From Brachionus koreanus (lineage: Eukaryota; Rotifera; Eurotatoria; Ploima; Brachionidae), in NCBI GenBank assembly GCA_016987375.1, contig PJRA01000309.1, forward strand, positions 344,916 through 406,275: DNA of 61,360 nt. Reading direction: 5' to 3'. The notes beneath the pieces were generated by a model. It was not told where the DNA came from. It saw only the letters and a list, made by a program, of their open reading frames with translations, and ran no database searches. Positions 55,221 through 61,360 of this stretch are shown piece after piece. The position numbers were made by a program, and so were the translations under genes. Position 1 is the first letter of the stretch. Each line of letters opens with the position of its first letter.

Positions 55221-58200
55221 TCATTGTTTAAACAAATTAAATGTATCATTGTCAATAATATTCAGCTCCAAGAATTGATTGAACAAATTTTTGAGAAAAT
55301 ACTGCGGAAAGCCGTTTGACTCGGTATAATTTTGTATTGCTTGCAGCACTTGTACTTGTTTTTCTTTAATGGTGCCACTATAACAATTTATTAGTGCTTT
55401 ATACTTTTGAATAAACTCTTTTTGTTTGCCCAATTGATTTAAATCTGTTGATAATATGCTCTTTTCCACTGCGTTTCTAACAACACTTAAACAACAAAAA
55501 AAAAGATAAAAAATTTTTTTTTCTAGTTTACTTAGATTTAAAAACACAAAAATTTAATTATTATTACCAATTGGTCAATGAGCGAATAAATTCATTTGAA
55601 TTGATCAAATTTTCGCCCAAATTTTCATTAATCCATTTGAATAGGTCATCACTTTCTGCGCCATCAATAGATATTTTTTTAAAAATGCTCTCCTCATATC
55701 TAAGCATAGGTCTTAAAAAGTCAAGCTCCCTGTCATCCAACACCTGAGCCAGTCTAGATCTATTCTTGTCAGCATTGTTGGGCAACATATCAATCAAGCA
55801 AACTTTTTCGTTTTCAACAAGTTCCTTTAGCCAAATCTGACTTTGTTGCAAATTCATGCCGGACTCAATTTTCAGTCGAATTAGTTGTTGCATTACTATA
55901 AAAAACAGTGGATAATAGGCACCATTTTTCATCAAGTCGGCCAAATAGCGAACTTCAATGAGTCGGTCTATGAGAGCTCGACTAATGTACAAGCCAATAT
56001 TTGACTTGACACAATGGTGCTCCTGTTCCAGCTTGTTCAAATTGTCAAGCACTTTTTTCAGACTTGATTTTAGTAGACCGTTCATGCCCAATGTTCTTTC
56101 TATCTCGACAATCATTTGGCTTATTTTCAATCGATCTAAATCGCTTCGTTTGGACAAGCTCAGTCCGATCAAAACTTTTATAAAATCAACTAATTTTTCA
56201 TTTGAATACTTTTTCAATTCGTCTAAATCGAGCTTATTTGTTTTCAAATAATTGTCAATGAATGAGTCAACTTGTTTGTTAAATGCTTCAGCATCGCTTG
56301 TGTTTGTATGAGAAACAAATCGATTCAGATCAGTGAAATGTTTAGTTGTTTGAGTGTCGAAAAATTTCGATTTTTGTATTTCAATTTGAATGGGTGGTGA
56401 GACCGATGGCGCCACAGATGAGCTTGATGACAGTGCCGAAATGCTCGACGAAGAATTGGATCGGGTCTTTTCGGCCTGAACGATTCTCTGCGATGGTCTA
56501 GATGCGAAATTGAAAGCGACAAAATTTGATTTTAGTTCATCTTTGGGATTTTTGTTTAGGTCTGTTTGAGACGAAGAGCTGGACGGACTCGAAGACAAGT
56601 CGTCCAGGTCTTCTTGGTAGTTGAACGAGGAATAGGCTGATTTAATTGTCACGTGACTTGGTGGCTTTGAGGAAAATGAGTTTATGGCGTTTAGGAGGGT
56701 CATGTTCGGCCGGGAGTTAATTTGTTCGTACATTTTGCTTAGGAAGGGGTTTAGTGTGGGACTGGGTGATGGCGTCGGCTCGGATGTTTTAAGCGCTGGC
56801 CGAAGATCGGTCACTTTTTGAGGCGCCTGATCGAGCTGGATTTTTCTCGGCTCCCAATTTTTCTTTCTCAAATCGATACAGTCCTGTATCATGAACTTGA
56901 TGCGCATGGGCAATGCGTCCTTGCCCTGAATTGACTTGAGCTTTTCTAGTCTATCAAAGTACTGGTCCATTAGCTTTTTGGCTTCGTTTTGGTCCAATTT
57001 ACTGCCAACACACGGCATCATTTTACACAAGCATTCAAGATCGTCGCACATGTCCGAGTATTTTTCGTTCTTGCCTTTTTCGAGTAAAGTGCGTATGCAT
57101 TTGTGAAGAATGGCTTCGTTGAGCAAGTCAAGACGTCCGAGCTCACCAATAAATTTGATATTGCCGAGCATTTTTTTCTTGCTAATTTGCTTAACATGTT
57201 CGGCATAGTTTTCTGTGTCCTCGGTCGAAGCTTGGTCGGTAAGCGAGTAGTTCGCCCGATGGTCAAATTCGTGTTGGCAAACGGACAAAAGCAGCCGTCG
57301 AAATGTCGATATTTGAAGACAATTCGATGACAATGTGTCAAAGTCGGGCACAAATTTTTCCAAACGTTGACACAATTGAGCATACAGAGCGCTGTACGAG
57401 GGCTCATTTTGGGCCTTTTCGAAAATCTTTAATAAAAAAATTAATTTATTAAGAAGATTTGATCTAATTTTTCAAAACAAAAAAAAATAAATTTTTTCCT
57501 ATCCTTATTTTAATTTTACTTTATTTTTGGAAAATAGAGATATTATATTTTTTAATTTAATTAAATGATCAAAGAATTTAATTATTATATTTAAAAAAAT
57601 TGAAAATTTTTCTCGGAGTTTTGGAAAAGATTATTTCTTAAGCTTTTTTAATTTTATTATTTTTTTGTAAATTGACTCTTAAAGGCCGGTTGAAGGTATT
57701 TTCATTTGATTTTATTTGAAATAAAAATCAAATAATTTTAAAATTTTTTTGATTTAAAATGTGAATGAAAAAAAATTATAAAAAATGATATAATTTATTG
57801 AATAAAAAAACAAATAAAAGAAGTGACTAAAGGAGTTTAAAAGACCTCTCCGGCCTTTGAGTGTTGAGTTTTATTCTTTAAATTCATTATTTCTATAAAG
57901 GGTCTACATGACCAACATACTTTCAAATCTTTTCAACATACTAATAAAACATTTCAGCATACCTATTTTTCATCCAAGCATATTTACTTTTTAATATACT
58001 TACTTCTGAAAAACATACCTCCCTTTTTAAAAAACCAAAAAATTATTTAACATACTCAATTTTAAATAAAAAATATATCTGAATTAAATTTTTGTCAATT
58101 AGAGAAATTTTTTTAAAAAATATATTTAGTTTAATTTAAATTTTTTATCAATGCACTTGCTGCTTTTATTTGACCACCACGTTTGGGTTTGTTCAAGAAA

Positions 58201-59920
58201 TTATTAGACTGCTTTTCAAAAGGAACTAATATTCATTTCCTTGCACAATAATTCATATTTCGAGTGTTTGTTAGCCAATTGTTTGCATTTGCTTTAATTT
58301 AGTTGAGTTATCTTCTAGGTCTGCATCCACATCGTTTATTTTTTTTTATATTTTTTTGATATGTTCGGTTTGTCTTATAAACGATATCTTTTTTCCATTT
58401 TTTTAAATTTATAAAATTTTTTTCAATTCTATTTTAATTGTAAGTGTGTTAAAAAGATTTTAGTATGTTATTAAGGTTTTTTGTATGTTAAAAATGCAAG
58501 TATGTTGTGATGAAAAATTGGTATACTAAAAAGTTTTGTCTGTATGTTAAAACAATAACTCCTTTCTATAAATGCAAACTTTCATTTAAGTAAAAAAAAA
58601 ATCAAATTTTAATGTTTAAGCTAAAATTTTTTTTAAAATAAAATAATTTAAATTTGATAATTGTTTCATTGTAAATTGTTAATTTTGGAACAAAAATCAA
58701 AAACTTGCCTTTTAAAATTGAATATTTTTTTGATACACATACTTTGCCGAATAATAGAGAACTTTGGTTTTACAAAGTATGAAACAGCGAAAGGTTCTAT
58801 TATACCTGGAGTAAAGGTTGTTTCGATTTAAAAATTTTGCTTTTTTTATTCCAAAGCTCATAACTTGATCAATCTACTATCATATCAAATGTAATGAAGG
58901 ACTTTAAGAAAAAAAACGTCAGTAAATATTTTTGAAAATAAATTTCTAAAATAAGAGAAAAGAAATTATTTCATAGATTCTACTAGTAAAATTTTGAATT
59001 TTTTTTCTAAAGCCTGCAAAAGTTAATAATTAAAGCTAGATGCTGTCAGTGGCGGCCACTGGACTGCCAAAACTTGTTTTTAGCCGTTTTGATGGCGGTT
59101 TACTCAAATATAAAAATTCAATAGATAAAAGAATTGAATGTAAGAAAAGAAAAAGTTAAAATTTAGAATAAAAATTTTTTGAAAAAATTTCAAAATATTA
59201 AATAATTTCTAGAAATAAATTTTTTTAAATATTTATTCGTGTTTTTTCCTTTGTCACATTTGATATGATACCAGGTTGATGATAAGTTTTTTTTCTAAAA
59301 TAATATAATAATATGTATATTTATAGCAAATTTAATTTAAAAAAAAAATATTTTTTTTTTAAAATTAAATTTTTTGTCTCACAATTTAAATAAATTACAA
59401 TGATGAAAAAAAAAAATTTTTTTTAAAGATTAAAAGTTGATAAATCAAAAATTACAACTGAATCTTAACTAATACATTATCTCGGTGTTTTTTCACAAAG
59501 CAATGGCTAAATTTGAAAAAAATGTTCACTTACTAGAATAATGATAGCTTTAAGTATTTGTGAATTTTTGATGCTAAGGTTGGAAAATTCGGTAGACAAT
59601 TTTTCGAATTTTTCTGGTGTAAGCCGATTAAGAATTCCTCGACATTTTCTAAATACCTCCTCACTATCTTTAGAATAATAATCTTGCGTTTTGGGCTTAA
59701 ACGTTTTTGTTTGGTTGGTGTAATGACGATGATGTTGACTGTTGTCTACTCGATTGTTTTGTCTACTAGTTACATTGTTCGATCTAAGCAAAGCATCTCG
59801 TCTAAGTGCACTGGGAGGGATCCAAGCAGGGCTAAATTGATTTTTTGCAAGAACTAGGGACTCGTCCCTACCAGATGCATGTCGAGTGCTGCCACTAGGC
59901 GTTTGTCTTGTATTGTCCAG
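55221..59920 (-). CDS. EIF4G2: DAP5/eIF4G2 (NAT1/p97), probable non-AUG start
   Basis: Exons 59920-59534, 57426-55568, 55485-55221; 836 residues from a CTG codon. Residues about 85-325 form the MIF4G domain (VFRKCRGILNRLTPEKFEKL, PSYSALYAQLCQRL, MLGNIKFIGELGRLDLLNEA, DLECLCKMM, NWEPRKIQLD). A Ser/Pro-rich linker, an MA3 domain (about 480-640) and a W2 domain follow. There is no N-terminal eIF4E or PABP site, the hallmark of DAP5. DAP5 supports cap-independent and eIF4E-independent translation. The conserved N-terminus (FSPAWIPPSALRRD) is in frame with no AUG; an in-frame TGA precedes CTG by two codons and the first in-frame AUG is at about codon 215. Mammalian DAP5 starts at GUG. The W2 domain ends early (LELNIIDNDTFNLFKQ), without the last W2 helix. 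Confidence 0.88.
57678..57862. mobile_element. Short MITE-like insertion in the EIF4G2 intron
   Basis: Terminal inverted repeats of about 12 bp (cttaaaggccgg at the left, ccggcctttgag at the right) bound a 185-bp AT-rich segment. Its internal sequence is not related to the GGCCG foldback element. No target duplication can be proven. Confidence 0.4.
57895..58565. mobile_element. Foldback element with AACATACT subrepeats in the EIF4G2 intron
   Basis: The left part (57910-58080) carries many spaced copies of aacatact or close variants. The right part (58440-58565) carries the complement, agtatgtt, repeatedly. Aligned as inverted arms they match well over agcatacctatttttcatc and the following cat.tt.actttttaatatac. 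Arms made of short subrepeats are typical of FB/Galileo-like foldback transposons. No ORF. Confidence 0.6.
59047..59061. repeat. 15-bp GC-rich palindrome
   Basis: cagtggcggccactg is a perfect palindrome around a central G, in the large EIF4G2 intron, in unusually GC-rich local sequence. Short enough that chance or a transposon end are both possible. Confidence 0.4.
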
Positions 59921-60393
59921 ATTGATTCAACAAAAAATTAATCAAATGTTAAACGAGCGTTTGAAAAACAAGCGTATCTAATTTTCTTTGTAATTAGACC
60001 TTTGTTCTCTCACTAAGTTTTAATAAAATCGATAAAGTTGTTAGATTTGAAATCTATGAGTTTACAAAACAAGAAGTTGAAACTTTTGTTTTTTGTTATG
60101 TTCAATGAGTGAAATTTCTAGTCGTTATTTTGTTAATATATGAATTTTTATCTACGTAGTTAATCGCGTGACTAAGTACTTAGCAAAATTTATGATGGAG
60201 TAGAGTGCAAAAGAACCTAATTTATAATAAACAAAATAGTGCAAATATAACTTTACTTTTATGCTTAATTAAAATCTGAAAAAGCGAATTTTTATTTTTG
60301 TAAAAAAAATTTCGTCTACATTTAAAGGCAGTTCATGCTTTTTGAATGCTACTTTTCACCTTAATTGTATCAAGAGCTCTTTTAAAATAAACA

Positions 60394-60410
60394 TTCTCTC
60401 TCTCTCTCTC
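60394..60410. repeat. (TC)n microsatellite
   Basis: A pure TC dinucleotide tract, inside the presumed first intron of EIF4G2. Confidence 0.8.
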
Positions 60411-60477
60411 ACTCTAGCTTTATAATATTTTATAATCGTGCATGAAAAAATTATAATTATTTATTCATTTTTTACTT

Positions 60478-60560
60478 ACCTTAAAGCAATTAATTTATCA
60501 TTTTTGAATTTTTTTATAATCAATTTGTTAAATCAATACTAATACTAAAAGTCAAGAAAA
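60478..60560 (-). other. Candidate 5' UTR exon of EIF4G2
   Basis: On the minus strand GCTTTAAG|GTAAGTAAA at 60478 is the strongest donor in the area, and AAAATTAG near 59980 is a candidate acceptor. The exon holds one ATG followed by only two codons and a stop (ATG ATA AAT TAA), a minimal uORF, and gives no in-frame AUG to the DAP5 frame. The 5' boundary is unknown. Confidence 0.4.
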
Positions 60561-60786
60561 CAAATTCAAATTACTCCTTGACTTGTATCAAACAAATTAT
60601 GCTTGGCATTTAAATTATAGAAATTCTATTATCTTGAAGAAAGGTAATCTGTAGGCATTTAACTTGATTAGTTCAATTGTTTAAAAATTTATGCGTAGAA
60701 AAAGAGTCTTTTATACGGTCATTTTAGATTTTTTTTAATTTAGTACAGTAGAACAGAATAAATTCAACTAATTTTTTATTAAAGAT

Positions 60787-60910
60787 TAAAACAATCTCTG
60801 TAAATGCAATGTACTGCAACATTAATAAAACAACATTTTAACTTGCATTTTTAAGAAAATTTGGCTGTAGAGCATTTTGCATAGATATTGCATATTATTA
60901 GCAGACTTTA
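60787..60910 (+). repeat. Dispersed repeat, 'gcattttgca' family, copy 3
   Basis: Begins caatctctgtaaatgcaatg and continues to aatttggctgtagagcattt then tgca, then tattagcagac. It matches the start and middle of the copy at 46663. Confidence 0.55.
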
Positions 60911-61076
60911 ATTGTTATTCGAGACAACTTGGTTTGTTGGACTGTTGGACTATGTTACTTTTACATAACAAGAAAGAGCCTAAAAAAATACTTAATTTTA
61001 TAGCATTAATTTAAAGTTCTTTTTTTAAAAGTAAGTTTGAAACAATAAATTGAAATATTTAGATTACGGGCATATA

Positions 61077-61360
61077 TATGGTAATAGTGCAAATATTGAG
61101 AAATAATTTTACAAATTTGCTATTAGCAGTCGGACTAGAAAAGATAGAACATAAGCTAATGAAAGGAAAACTTGAATTCGTGAAAAGACTCTTAATTAGT
61201 AAACTCACATAGGGTTTTTTTAGAGCGTTTGAAAATAGTGTAATTAAAAAAGAAAAAATGAGTAACAAATCAATAATTAAAAAGATACTGGAATGTGTAG
61301 AAGAAGATCAAATCGAGGTTCGTAAAATAATGCAACTTGTAGAATTGAAAAAAAGGATCT
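61077..61360 (+). pseudogene. Possible retrotransposon-derived fragment at the window edge
   Basis: One frame reads VQILRNNFTNLLLAVGLEKI then EHKLMKGKLEFVKRLLISKL, a stop, and later MSNKSIIKKILECVEEDQIE in the same frame. The amphipathic GLE..E.....K..FV.RLL pattern resembles a C-terminal segment of LINE ORF2 proteins. It is cut off by the window end. A genuine gene with an unseen upstream exon is the alternative; the call is weak. Confidence 0.3.

Overview
The window is nuclear DNA of a small-genome invertebrate animal. Sequence is very AT-rich, genes are compact, and most introns are about 45-70 nt with GT..AG ends, a few reaching 0.35-2.1 kb. The gene set is animal-specific: an atypical soluble guanylate cyclase of the insect Gyc-88E type, ceramide glucosyltransferase, DAP5/eIF4G2, MCRS1, CEP43, IRAK1BP1, TMEM65, an ADAMTS-like protease and a PR/SET zinc-finger protein. 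Base composition, intron size and gene style fit a monogonont rotifer such as Brachionus best; that assignment is inference. I rebuilt exon chains by hand; every multi-exon model below closes in frame.

Layout. 1-2.1 kb: a probable decayed LINE relic and a Ly6-like secreted protein (-). 2.9-4.4 kb: a NUDT7/8-type Nudix hydrolase (-) and a single-pass membrane protein (-). 6.5-8.4 kb: the most unusual gene, a RING finger spliced in frame onto the ARM repeats of importin-alpha with no IBB domain (-). 9.9-11.3 kb: a disordered protein (-). 11.9-15.1 kb: MCRS1 (-) and an AADAC-like esterase (-). 15.3-20.9 kb: BCCIP, NOC3 and IRAK1BP1 head to tail on + with 108-124 bp gaps. 20.9-22.5 kb: an ADAMTS-like protease ending in a ShKT module (-). 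23.1-24.5 kb: CEP43 (+). 24.5-27.2 kb: foldback repeats. 27.2-31.1 kb: RPS17 (+), glutaredoxin (-), TRMT1 (-), LSM6 (+) and an unrecognised helical protein (+). 33.5-35.5 kb: UGCG with a long C-terminal extension (-). 37.2-38.0 kb: TMEM65 (-). 40.2-41.0 kb: three tandem C/D snoRNAs in what looks like the 5' intron of RPL35A (+). 42.7-45.3 kb: atypical sGC (+). 49.2-51.7 kb: PR/SET zinc-finger protein (-). 55.2-59.9 kb: DAP5/eIF4G2 (-), apparently starting at a non-AUG codon.

Themes. Ribosome production and translation dominate: RPS17, RPL35A, an 18S-directed snoRNA cluster, NOC3, BCCIP, TRMT1, LSM6 and DAP5. Gene-poor stretches hold non-autonomous repeats: foldback elements, a tRNA-related SINE, dispersed short families and LINE fragments. 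Many starts follow directly on a splice-acceptor-like AG, which suggests 5' UTR introns or spliced-leader trans-splicing. The strongest candidates for something new are the RING-importin-alpha fusion, the tandem snoRNAs in a ribosomal-protein intron, and the DAP5 reading frame whose first in-frame AUG lies about 215 codons in.
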